A DNA stretch of 21,776 nucleotides. It comes from a virus. The stretch's first letter is position 1, and every line of letters starts with the position of its first letter. The translations under genes and the position numbers were made by a program. The notes below the pieces were generated by a model that did not search any database, had not been told where the DNA came from, and saw nothing but the letters and a program-made list of their open reading frames with translations. Location: positions 1-21,776 of IMG/VR virus record IMGVR_UViG_3300008012_000233; one strand, given 5' to 3'. Positions 14,061 through 21,776 of the stretch are shown piece by piece.

Positions 14061-14681
14061 ATGGCATTTAAAACAGGAACACAAGTAGACCCAAGGTTAT
14101 TAAATTACGGTGGCTATGCTCAAGGCATGACCAATGCCTCTGCAATACAAAGCCAAGCTATAGCAGACTTAGGCAATCGAGTGGGAGAAGCCATAGGTGA
14201 GTTCAAAGCAAAGAAAGATGACAAAGCAGTTAAGACTGGTCTTCAGGGATTACTAAAAAACAATCCAGAGTTTGCATCCACACTGGGAATCACCGGTACT
14301 CCTAGCGTAGGAGAAGACGGGCAGTTAGTTGTCACTCAACCAACAGACGAGGACTTTAAGGTTGGAGCAGATACTATATTTAAAATGTTTGGTAGAGATG
14401 CTTCTAAGGCATTGTACGGACAGGCGCTCTTATCTAGCTTTGATGATGACGATGATGGTGAACTGTATGACCCAAAGAAGATTGACGCATTTGTTAAGTC
14501 AGTGGAATCAGAGTCATTGAAAGACTTGTACAAAATCAAAGATAATAAATTATTTAGAAGAATCAAAGGAGGGAAAGACGAACAGATTAATATAGGAGAT
14601 GTAGACCAAATACTTGAGGTAGAAGGCGCAGAAGAATTTCTTAAATTAGGTGTAGACCCCATGGGCTTTTTCTCTGAATAA
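14061..14681 (+). CDS. Small internal virion-type protein, unknown
   Basis: This 206-residue acidic protein begins MAFKTGTQVDPRLLNYGGY, followed by a helical Ala/Gln-rich part (NASAIQSQAIADLGNRVGEA), a segment with NPEFASTLGITG, and an acidic loop of five consecutive Asp (near residue 135). The end is EEFLKLGVDPMGFFSE. It lies between the gp14-like protein and the giant protein, the place of T7 gp15, but is much shorter. Motifs such as VDPRLLNYGGYAQG recur in phage core proteins as I remember them. It is probably a capsid-interior or ejection-complex protein; no enzyme motif is visible. The start is in an AT-rich ATTATG context. Confidence 0.6.
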   Translation: MAFKTGTQVDPRLLNYGGYAQGMTNASAIQSQAIADLGNRVGEAIGEFKAKKDDKAVKTGLQGLLKNNPEFASTLGITGTPSVGEDGQLVVTQPTDEDFKVGADTIFKMFGRDASKALYGQALLSSFDDDDDGELYDPKKIDAFVKSVESESLKDLYKIKDNKLFRRIKGGKDEQINIGDVDQILEVEGAEEFLKLGVDPMGFFSE

Positions 14682-14689
14682 TTTATATA

Positions 14690-17600
14690 ATGCAAGAAAC
14701 AGTACAATCATTTGCCCAAAGGGTAAAAGCTAAGGACTCTAAATACCAAGGCATGGATGATGCTAAGGTTGTGTACGATGTACTCAACAAAGCTCCCGTG
14801 TATGGAAGAAGGTTTCGCCCTCAAGAAAAGCGTAACAATATATTTGGTACTATATTCAGAGAGGCATTACTTGGATTTGCCGAGACTGGTAGCAAGACAG
14901 TAGAGGGCATCCAATTTAATTTAGCTTCTATGATTGCCTCTGAGACAATGACAGAGGAGCAGTTCATCAACAGCGACAAGGCTGGAACAATGTCCTACGA
15001 AGACTACAAGGAACGCAACGATGAGCGAGTAGAGGTAGAGAACAAGGCTATTGCTCATGCCCAGAATGTAGGAGACTTCTTTGAAAACCTAGCACCAGAA
15101 CAGATATCACAGCCACAGGGTACTGCAGAGGTATTGATTAGCCAAGTTGCCAGAGGTCTTGGTCAGATGGGAGCATACGCTGCTACAACTATTGGTATGG
15201 GTGCAGCAGGTACAGCCCTTGGTAGTCCAGTTGGTGGTGCTATTGCGGCAGGTACTTCTTTGTATACTATGGCAACAATGAACAGACAGATGGAGTTCAT
15301 TGATGACGCAGAAAGAACTATGGGCAAAAACATCACTGAGATGTCTGCTGATGAGAAGAACAAAGTCACGGCAGGTAGTCTTGGATATGGTGCGATAACA
15401 GGTGTGCTTGATGCTACAGTATTTAAGTACGTTGCTGGTATGCCTAATGCCTTTAAGGCAGTTATTCAAAAAGCAAGGATGGGCAAGTCAGTCTCTGAAC
15501 CATTATTTAAACACGCACTCGGGCAAGCATCTATGAATGCACTCAAGAGAGGTGGAGCTGAGGGTCTACAGGAGTCCATTGGTGATGGTATGACCCTAGA
15601 CATCATGGCTAAGAACCTATATGATGATGACCGAAAGTTTATCACGGGTGATGCGCTTGGTCGAAGAGTCATGGAGTTTACGGTTGGTGGATTAGTCGGT
15701 GGTATCGCATCAGGCATCGGAGATTCCGGAAGAATACTACAAGGCAAGGAGATTACAGCAGAGGGTCAGCAAAGACTAGAAGACGAAAGAGACAGAATCC
15801 TTGAAGTAATGCCTAGTGTAGACAGAGAGAAAATTGCTAGAGCAATACTCGACGGAGACCCAGAGCCAGAGATAACAGTATTTGATATAAACGGAAACCT
15901 AGAGACAGTAAAAGTTAAAAACTTTGGGCAAGACCAGAAGATTGAGGTAGAAAGAAGTGATGGCTCTCTTGAAATACTAGGAGAAGGGGACTTGGTTGAA
16001 TACAATGTTCGTAATCCCGAATATGCTTTACAGGTAGAAACAGAAACGGCTGTTGATACTAGCAAAAAACTTGATGAGCTTTCTGATTCAGAGATAGACC
16101 AAGCAATCAAGGAGAGAGAACAATACGCTAAGGACAATGCAAAGAGCGAAGACCCATTGTTTATCAGTGGAGTGCGAAATGCTATGGCTGATGTGTTTGC
16201 CTTGAGGGCAGCCAAGAAAAGAAAGGCTAGACTCCAGAGAGAGGGTGAGGCAAAAGATACACCGAAGAAGCCTAAGAAGAAAGGCAAGGAGATAGAACAA
16301 ACAAAGGGCGAGACTTATACCGCTACCTATACATCTAAAGAAACAGGTCAACAGACTACAACAGAAGTTGTCGCTAGTAGCCAAGAAGAAGCAGAGGCAA
16401 AGTTCAGGGAACTATACGCGGATGATATCTCTAGAGATGGAGACCCAGTTGTAGAACTCAAGGGCAAGCCAGAGCCAGCTCCAACTGAGCCAGAGCCAGA
16501 ACCCACTACACCAGAGCCAACTGAGCCAGACCCAGTAGACCCGCCCGCACCAGAACCTACTACACCAGAAGCAGAGCCAGAGGCAGAGCCAGAGGTAGAT
16601 ACAAGCACACCTATAAAGGAACAAATCAAAAAAAAGTTTAAAACACTAAAAGGTTTTGCGATACAAGAGAATGATTCTGAAATAAAAATTAACAAATCCT
16701 CTTCTACTGCTTCAAAGTTTGATAGAGAAGATGTTCTAAACTTTATAGAAGAATACGCTGACGCAACTGGTAAAAGAATTATAATATCCGGTGGGGCTGT
16801 TTTTTATTTAAAAGGTCTTTTCGATAAAACAACTTATACTAATTTTGGTAAGGGCGCACGAAGATTGCCTAGATTGAGTGAGAGACCAGATATAGATGTT
16901 GGTCAAGAGCTTGACCCAATACCCGAAGAAAGCGATATAGAAAGAGACATAGAGGAAGCCGGTGTTATAAAGTTTATTAAAGATAAGTTTGATAGAGTAT
17001 TCAAGTCACCGTTACTTGCTTTGGGCGGAACTAAACTAAGGGTAAAATTTATAACCAAAGCACCAAATGGTAATAGTAGCGTTGCGTATTATGCGTATGC
17101 ACAGACTCCTGACGCGTATGCTAAATTGTTTTCTATGGACGAGGTGCTTTCGGACGATGACCATACTATTGTATTCTATGTAGATATGTTGCTGAAAGAG
17201 GGCGGAGGAACTGCTTCAATAATTAAGACAGTTCGCCATGAATTAATGCACGCATTAGCTAGAGTTGCCGCTAATAAAAAAGGTAAAAATATTTCTAAAT
17301 TATACGAAGACATTAGCAAATCTTTAACTCCTTCCCAAAGAGAGTTAATGGACGAATTGTATGGCGGTCAAGGTTATCAATATAATCATGGTCAACATCA
17401 CGGAAGAGGGGCTGAGTTCTTTAGGGCAGTGTTAGAAGAATTTTCATACGGTACTCCTAGTGAAGAAAGCACAAGGCGAAAAGCAATTTTAAAAAATGGT
17501 ACGGCTTTCCAGAAAGTCGCACTACTTGTACAAGATGTACAACGATACATATCAAATTTCTTTAAGGCAGATATATTAAAGAACCCAGATGTTGCTACAT

Positions 17601-20164
17601 TGTTTATTGATTCAGTAAACCTTTTAGCACAAATGGACCCCGAGGCTAGACCAGTTGACCAAAAGCTAATTGATTTAGTTCGCTCTAGAATATCTCCTAA
17701 CACTGGTACTCTATCCGATAATGTAAATGATTACACTCAGGATTCGCAAGAATTTATAGACCAACAAAATGCTCTTGAGTCACAAGAAAAACCAAAGAGC
17801 GAACCCCTACCCAAGGAAGATAGCCCGAAAGGGATGAGCTTTGCATCCAAGTATTTGATTCCAGTAGGACAACTGTTGGCTAACATACATCCTGATTTAG
17901 AAAAAGCTTTTCATAAGTATTTACAAAACAAGGACGAGAAGATTCTTACTAGACACAGGATGGCAAAACCATTTGCCAATAAGTTCAACGAACTCAAGAA
18001 GTCTAACGAGGCTGATTACATTAAGCTATGGGCATTGATTTCATTTAGCCCAAAGGCTACTGACTCTAGGTATGGTGCAGATGAACAAACTGGTTTCATC
18101 GAAGAGCGCAATGCGTTACTCAAACAATACGGTATGTACAATGAGTACCTAGCTGTTCGTAAGGTACTGGATAATGTAATGAATGATGCACTGGATACTG
18201 GTATTGATATCGGCTTCCTTGAGCAATACTTCCCTCGTTATCTAAACGCAGATGGCAGAGATGGATTCCTCAAGAAGTATGCGGGCATAGACAGAAGTAC
18301 ATTCTTGGGAGAGATAGACGCAGAGAACAAGCGTAGGGCAAATCTAAAGTCAAAGCGGTTTGTACTTAAATTAAATGGTGAAGACATCGGTACATTTGGT
18401 AGGCTATCTGCTGCCTCAACAGGTAGAGCAAGGAGGGCTGCTGAGCTAGGTGTAACAGAACAAGAGATTGAGATTGTTCCAATAATGTTACCCACACCGC
18501 AACCTCCCATCGAGGAAGGTTCTATCCAAGAGGTACAGTTTATCCAAAAACTATTTAATGACCCCAAGTATAAGGGCAAGGGTCGCTCTAACTTTCAAGA
18601 GAGCCGTGTCATCGAAAAGCTATCAGAGGAAGATGTACAATTTTATTTAGACCCAGTGAAAGCATTCAATAAGTATATCATACAAATGACTACTACTATT
18701 GAGACAGCTAATTTTGCTGGGTTAAATAAGCCAGAGGCAAACTCTCCGAGCAAAGATAGAATCACAGTTGATTATGACCCTACGTCAGAACTAGGCAGAT
18801 TGGTTGCTAAATTAATGAGAGAGAATCCAGATTTAGAATCCCAACAAAAGTTTAGAGAATACTTGCCACAAATATATAAGGCAATCATGTCTAAGGGTGC
18901 GCAAGAAGCTCAACTGTTTGCATGGATGCGTCAGTTCAGTTACTTTAGTTTACTTGTTGAGGTTACATCTACAATGTCTCAGTTGTATGATTTGCCTTTC
19001 ATCATGTACGACAACGGGTTCTTGCCAACACTTCGTTCGATGATTGGTAATAGGGAGTTCAATGTAGGAGATTACCTAGACCAAAACAGGATGATTGAGG
19101 AGAACTTTGGTGGCGATAAAGATGCGGCACTAATGAAGATAACTTCACGGGGATTGAAGCTAACGGGTTTCCGCAAGCTAGACCAAATCATGAAGAACAC
19201 TACTATGGATGCAAACTATAGGAGGTACATGAATATATCTAAGGGTCTAAACTTATCTTACATTAACCCAGATGGCTCTATCAAAAAAGAATTTGAAGGA
19301 AGGTTTAACAACAAGCAAAGAAAGTTCTTAGCAGAGATAAACAGATTCCTTAGCCCACAAGTAACTAACCCGAACGAACCAATGGAACTCTTGGTTGCGT
19401 TAAGAACTGAGCCACGGAACAGGAATCAAAGGCAACAAGATTTAATTAAGAGCACGCTTGTAGCTAAGCTATTCCAGAACCAACCGTTGTCTGAGCTTCG
19501 TATGCCATTGGCTGTGAGGCAAGACCCGAATATGCGTATGTGGTATACAATGAAATCATTTATGATTGTTCAGATAAATACTGCTCGCAATCTAGCGTTC
19601 AACAAAATAGCTAGGGGTCTAAACAAAGCCGTGAAGACTGGAGGCAAGGAAGGTGTTGACGAACTCAAAGAAGGTATGCTTGCACTTGTGGCACTCATGG
19701 GTTACTTCGTGCTACTAGGCATCCCAGTTGATTTCGTTAAAGATATTATCTCAGGACGCGTAGGATATATTTCTGACTATACCTTTAACTCAATGGTTCG
19801 TGTTGCTGGTATAAATAAATACTTGTTGTACAAAGGACGGAACGAAGGATATGGTACTGCTGTAATGAACTTTGCATTACCCGCTCCTTTAGCTGCCGTA
19901 ATTGACACAGGTGACAAGATGACTGCGATGTTTGAGAAAGAAGGTTCAGCACCAGAAAAGATTTTTGAATCAGGTATCCTTAAACAGTTACCGTTGTACG
20001 ATACCTTGCATTATGTAGTGCCAGAACTTCGTGACTTCAAAAGAGAAAGAGAGCGTTACTTCATGAAGAGGAGAATGCAAAAGAAAGAAGAAGGATTCTT
20101 GGGACTCTTTGAAGAAATAGAACCAAGACCCACTCGTATAACGCGAGAGTTTTTAGACATCTAG
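14690..20164 (+). CDS. Giant internal virion / ejection protein with embedded HExxH metalloprotease-like domain
   Basis: The product has 1824 residues. Gly/Ala-rich hydrophobic stretches occur at ~160-198 and ~331-345, like membrane-insertion segments of ejected proteins. A charged helical region follows (~360-590), then a Pro/Glu-rich linker (~594-637). Next is an AT-richer segment containing GGAVFYLKG (701-709), RPDID (732-736) and TVRHELMHALARV, a zinc-metalloprotease HExxH motif (H850, E851, H854). A possible third ligand is E909 (GAEFFRAVLEEF), downstream of HGQHHGRG. After ~1045 comes a long helical region typical of large polyvalent phage proteins, with a hydrophobic helix at ~1663-1686. 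The size and last place in the virion block match T7 gp16-type proteins. T7 gp16 carries a transglycosylase; I see none here. Peptidase activity is inferred. Confidence 0.75.
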   Translation: MQETVQSFAQRVKAKDSKYQGMDDAKVVYDVLNKAPVYGRRFRPQEKRNNIFGTIFREALLGFAETGSKTVEGIQFNLASMIASETMTEEQFINSDKAGTMSYEDYKERNDERVEVENKAIAHAQNVGDFFENLAPEQISQPQGTAEVLISQVARGLGQMGAYAATTIGMGAAGTALGSPVGGAIAAGTSLYTMATMNRQMEFIDDAERTMGKNITEMSADEKNKVTAGSLGYGAITGVLDATVFKYVAGMPNAFKAVIQKARMGKSVSEPLFKHALGQASMNALKRGGAEGLQESIGDGMTLDIMAKNLYDDDRKFITGDALGRRVMEFTVGGLVGGIASGIGDSGRILQGKEITAEGQQRLEDERDRILEVMPSVDREKIARAILDGDPEPEITVFDINGNLETVKVKNFGQDQKIEVERSDGSLEILGEGDLVEYNVRNPEYALQVETETAVDTSKKLDELSDSEIDQAIKEREQYAKDNAKSEDPLFISGVRNAMADVFALRAAKKRKARLQREGEAKDTPKKPKKKGKEIEQTKGETYTATYTSKETGQQTTTEVVASSQEEAEAKFRELYADDISRDGDPVVELKGKPEPAPTEPEPEPTTPEPTEPDPVDPPAPEPTTPEAEPEAEPEVDTSTPIKEQIKKKFKTLKGFAIQENDSEIKINKSSSTASKFDREDVLNFIEEYADATGKRIIISGGAVFYLKGLFDKTTYTNFGKGARRLPRLSERPDIDVGQELDPIPEESDIERDIEEAGVIKFIKDKFDRVFKSPLLALGGTKLRVKFITKAPNGNSSVAYYAYAQTPDAYAKLFSMDEVLSDDDHTIVFYVDMLLKEGGGTASIIKTVRHELMHALARVAANKKGKNISKLYEDISKSLTPSQRELMDELYGGQGYQYNHGQHHGRGAEFFRAVLEEFSYGTPSEESTRRKAILKNGTAFQKVALLVQDVQRYISNFFKADILKNPDVATLFIDSVNLLAQMDPEARPVDQKLIDLVRSRISPNTGTLSDNVNDYTQDSQEFIDQQNALESQEKPKSEPLPKEDSPKGMSFASKYLIPVGQLLANIHPDLEKAFHKYLQNKDEKILTRHRMAKPFANKFNELKKSNEADYIKLWALISFSPKATDSRYGADEQTGFIEERNALLKQYGMYNEYLAVRKVLDNVMNDALDTGIDIGFLEQYFPRYLNADGRDGFLKKYAGIDRSTFLGEIDAENKRRANLKSKRFVLKLNGEDIGTFGRLSAASTGRARRAAELGVTEQEIEIVPIMLPTPQPPIEEGSIQEVQFIQKLFNDPKYKGKGRSNFQESRVIEKLSEEDVQFYLDPVKAFNKYIIQMTTTIETANFAGLNKPEANSPSKDRITVDYDPTSELGRLVAKLMRENPDLESQQKFREYLPQIYKAIMSKGAQEAQLFAWMRQFSYFSLLVEVTSTMSQLYDLPFIMYDNGFLPTLRSMIGNREFNVGDYLDQNRMIEENFGGDKDAALMKITSRGLKLTGFRKLDQIMKNTTMDANYRRYMNISKGLNLSYINPDGSIKKEFEGRFNNKQRKFLAEINRFLSPQVTNPNEPMELLVALRTEPRNRNQRQQDLIKSTLVAKLFQNQPLSELRMPLAVRQDPNMRMWYTMKSFMIVQINTARNLAFNKIARGLNKAVKTGGKEGVDELKEGMLALVALMGYFVLLGIPVDFVKDIISGRVGYISDYTFNSMVRVAGINKYLLYKGRNEGYGTAVMNFALPAPLAAVIDTGDKMTAMFEKEGSAPEKIFESGILKQLPLYDTLHYVVPELRDFKRERERYFMKRRMQKKEEGFLGLFEEIEPRPTRITREFLDI
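16466..16600 (+). repeat. Degenerate Pro/Glu-rich coding repeat (linker)
   Basis: Short units such as GAGCCAGA and CCAGAGCCA recur through this stretch and encode Pro-Glu-Pro/Thr repeats at about residues 594-637 of the giant protein. It is a low-complexity linker separating the N-terminal part from the metalloprotease region; a long open frame on the opposite strand here is a by-product. Confidence 0.8.
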
Positions 20165-20225
20165 TGTGGTAAAATATAAAGCCCCACTTGGGAAATATAA
20201 AAAACCAAGCAGGGCTTTACCACAC
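20164..20225. terminator. Imperfect long hairpin at the convergent strand junction
   Basis: The left arm GTGTGGTAAA (20164-20173) pairs with TTTACCACAC (20216-20225). Inside, after a 6-base bulge, AGCCC pairs with GGGCT and, after a CA/CA internal loop, CTTGG pairs with CCAAG; the apical loop is A-rich. The hairpin begins in the stop codon of the giant gene and lies where the plus block ends and the minus genes end. A bidirectional terminator is the obvious role, but there is no good T-run on either side, so an RNase-processed or Rho-assisted end is possible. Confidence 0.6.
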
Positions 20226-20302
20226 ATTTAAGGATTCAACTAAGGACTATGACGCCCTTTGTGCGCATTACTGCTAACACTTACCTTAAAATTAATTATA
20301 TA
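20226..20302. other. Short intergenic stretch without a recognised feature
   Basis: No convincing gene, tRNA or terminator is visible here. The right part is very AT-rich (TTAAAATTAATTATATACTA), but it lies downstream of genes on both strands, so I do not call a promoter. Confidence 0.4.
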
Positions 20303-20479
20303 CTATGACTCAAGTTCAAGAAGTAAACCTTTAAGTTTTTTCTTTTCTTCTTGCAACTCCTTGCGCCTATTGCCCATGATTGCTATACGATGCGACAAGG
20401 TGCGAGACTCATCTCGAATCATATCTATTCTAGTCTGAAGTCTTTCGACAGTATTTTCTTTTAATTGTATTGCGTCCAT
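20303..20479 (-). CDS. Small coiled-coil protein downstream of the helicase
   Basis: The frame encodes 58 residues: MDAIQLKENTVERLQTRIDM, then IRDESRTLSHRIAIMGNRRK and a Lys/Glu/Leu-rich end (ELQEEKKKLKGLLLELES). Leucine, isoleucine and valine recur at heptad spacing, so a short coiled coil is likely; there is no membrane segment. It starts 12 bases after the helicase stop, in the AATTATG context used by plus-strand genes, and belongs to the same minus-strand operon. A replication-accessory or regulatory role is possible from its place. No family is recognised. Confidence 0.65.
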   Translation of the reverse strand: MDAIQLKENTVERLQTRIDMIRDESRTLSHRIAIMGNRRKELQEEKKKLKGLLLELES

Positions 20480-20491
20480 AATTATTGAGGG

Positions 20492-21776
20492 TTAATAAAA
20501 AATTCCATAAGAAGAATAGAACTTAAAGAAACCACGAACCCCGCGCTCTCCCTCTCTGTTCTTCCCTATCACATAGTTGATGTGCATATAAGTACCGTAA
20601 TCATCCGTGAACTTAGCAGACTCGGGGTCATTGTTCTTACAATTCATAATCAAAACGATGTCGGCATCGTTCTCGATACTACCACTATCCTTGAGGTGAT
20701 ACAAATCCGGTCGGTCTGACCGCGCTCCCTCGCGATTGAGCTGAGATAATAGTATGATAGCCACATCATTCTCTAGTGCTATCTGTTTTATCTTCTGTGA
20801 AATCATAGCAATGCCGTCTGCCTTGCCCATTCTGCCTGCGTCAAACGGTATTAGTTGCAAGTAATCAATGACCACTAGCTTTATGCCCTTCTCTTTCTTG
20901 TATCTGCGCACATCGCTGGCAATTTGATTGATGCTTTTTACTGTATGAATCGTGTGCAATGGCATAACATTTAATTTGTCGATTGCATTGTTCACCTTAT
21001 CTATGGTTTTATGGGACGCTACTGCCTCTTCAATCTGTTTTGTATTTGATTTGGACATAGCCCCTATCATACGCTTCGTAAGCTGTTTCTGTGGCATCTC
21101 AAGGCTGAATACCAAGGTCGGTGTTTTGTCCTTAGAACAACTGCGCATCGCTATGTTCATACTCAGTGCTGATTTACCCACACTTGTCGGTGCGGCAATC
21201 GTAAACACACAGCCTAACTCAAGCTTTATCTTCTCATCCAAGTGAGGTATGTGGGTCATTATATATTCGTGTTTGAAATCTCCCCTAGCCATTGCCTCGA
21301 ACTCATCTTTGATTACATCCAAAGAGTTTTTGATATGCGTAACCTCCTTCTCTCTTGGCTTGAACCCATCGAGCTCTCTGGTTATGTCATCTTGTATTAC
21401 CTGTGGGTCTTTGTCTTCTTTAATCTTGTCGAGTGCAGTCATGTACTCTCTGCGCATTGCCCGAAGCTGAGACTTCTTTAGTATGATATCAATGTAGTTC
21501 ATCAAACCCACAGAGGTATGAACCTTATCGGATATCTCCATCGTCGTGAGCCTCATGTTTGGGTTCTTGGAAGTAACCCTTTCGGTTACTGTGATTAAGT
21601 CAATGGTGGTTGACTCACTCGAAAGCTCACACATTGATTCCCATACTAGCAGGTGGTCTTCAAAGTAAAAGCCCTTTGAGCTCAGTAGTGGTTGTGTTGT
21701 TTCAAATATATTAGTGTGTCCTCCGTTGATGCAACAAGCTAGTACGTCTACCTCGGCATCCTTGTTGTGCGGTATG
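20492..21776 (-). CDS. dnaB: Replicative DNA helicase, DnaB family (5' end outside window)
   Basis: This is a hexameric replicative helicase. The frame stays open to the right edge, so the ATG at 21634 is internal. The extra 47 residues (PHNKDAEVDVLACCINGG, then KGFYFEDHLLVWESM) match the DnaB N-terminal domain. The visible 427 residues include Walker A (APTSVGKSAL, about 195-204), Walker B (LVVIDYLQL, about 300-308), and the LLSQLNREGARSDRP ... LKDSGSIENDAD block (about 342-371) that carries DnaB motif H4 and the arginine-finger region. The C-terminus (VIGKNREGERGVRGFFKF) fits the family's KNRxG end. T7-like phages use a gp4 primase-helicase instead; no primase domain is visible here, so a separate primase is probably encoded beyond the edge. 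Confidence 0.92.
   Translation of the reverse strand, partial: IPHNKDAEVDVLACCINGGHTNIFETTQPLLSSKGFYFEDHLLVWESMCELSSESTTIDLITVTERVTSKNPNMRLTTMEISDKVHTSVGLMNYIDIILKKSQLRAMRREYMTALDKIKEDKDPQVIQDDITRELDGFKPREKEVTHIKNSLDVIKDEFEAMARGDFKHEYIMTHIPHLDEKIKLELGCVFTIAAPTSVGKSALSMNIAMRSCSKDKTPTLVFSLEMPQKQLTKRMIGAMSKSNTKQIEEAVASHKTIDKVNNAIDKLNVMPLHTIHTVKSINQIASDVRRYKKEKGIKLVVIDYLQLIPFDAGRMGKADGIAMISQKIKQIALENDVAIILLSQLNREGARSDRPDLYHLKDSGSIENDADIVLIMNCKNNDPESAKFTDDYGTYMHINYVIGKNREGERGVRGFFKFYSSYGIFY

Noticed and set aside
16348-16695. Gly/Ser/Val repeat protein on the minus strand
   Set aside because: It is the reverse complement of the Pro/Glu linker in the giant protein; repeat-driven open frame only.
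21634-21634. Helicase start at the ATG at 21634
   Set aside because: The frame continues upstream to the window edge with a recognisable DnaB N-terminal domain, so this methionine is internal.
1-21776. tRNA genes, CRISPR arrays, insertion sequences, integrase or attachment sites
   Set aside because: I looked for cloverleaf-like intergenic stretches, regularly spaced repeats, transposase or integrase motifs and found none; intergenic space is too small for most of them.

Overview
The window looks like part of the genome of a lytic tailed phage with podovirus-type architecture. It shows the end of a probable major capsid protein, then decoration-like proteins, a connector-like protein, fibre and tail proteins, T7-style internal virion proteins ending in a very large ejected-type protein, and finally, on the other strand, a DnaB-family replicative helicase. 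The DNA is AT-leaning (roughly 40% GC by eye) and coding is almost continuous. Several small Lys/Arg-rich proteins match types I remember from marine phage and virome sequences, so an aquatic phage is likely. The bacterial host cannot be told from the sequence.

Layout. (1) 1-1421: C-terminus of a probable major capsid protein, then two related decoration-like proteins separated by an intrinsic terminator at 689-723. (2) 1421-6291: a small helical protein, a probable head-tail connector, a small structural protein, a 978-residue modular adhesin or fibre with two TWYDQ modules, and an 81-residue protein. (3) 6293-8117: small membrane proteins, the likely lysis region (holin candidates; no recognisable endolysin), around an unusual protein with a long acidic tail. 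(4) 8120-9464: six consecutive small, strongly basic proteins, mostly overlapping one another. (5) 9468-12712: a large tail nozzle-like protein and a second fibre-like protein. (6) 12714-20164: four genes in the position of T7 internal virion genes, ending in a 1824-residue protein with an embedded HExxH metalloprotease-like domain. (7) 20164-20225: an imperfect hairpin where the two strands converge. (8) 20303-21776, minus strand: a 58-residue coiled-coil protein downstream of a DnaB helicase that runs off the right edge.

How it works together. The plus-strand genes form one long late (virion and lysis) block. Stop/start overlaps of the TAATG and ATGA kind occur at ten junctions, and the only clear terminator inside the block lies after the first decoration-like gene, where it would favour high expression of capsid genes over the rest. 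The minus-strand genes belong to a replication module transcribed toward the late block. The most unusual parts are the basic-protein cassette, the metalloprotease insertion in the giant virion protein, and the crowded membrane/acidic-protein region with a possible out-of-frame overlapping gene. Functional names rest on motif reading, gene order and remembered family patterns; no database search was possible.
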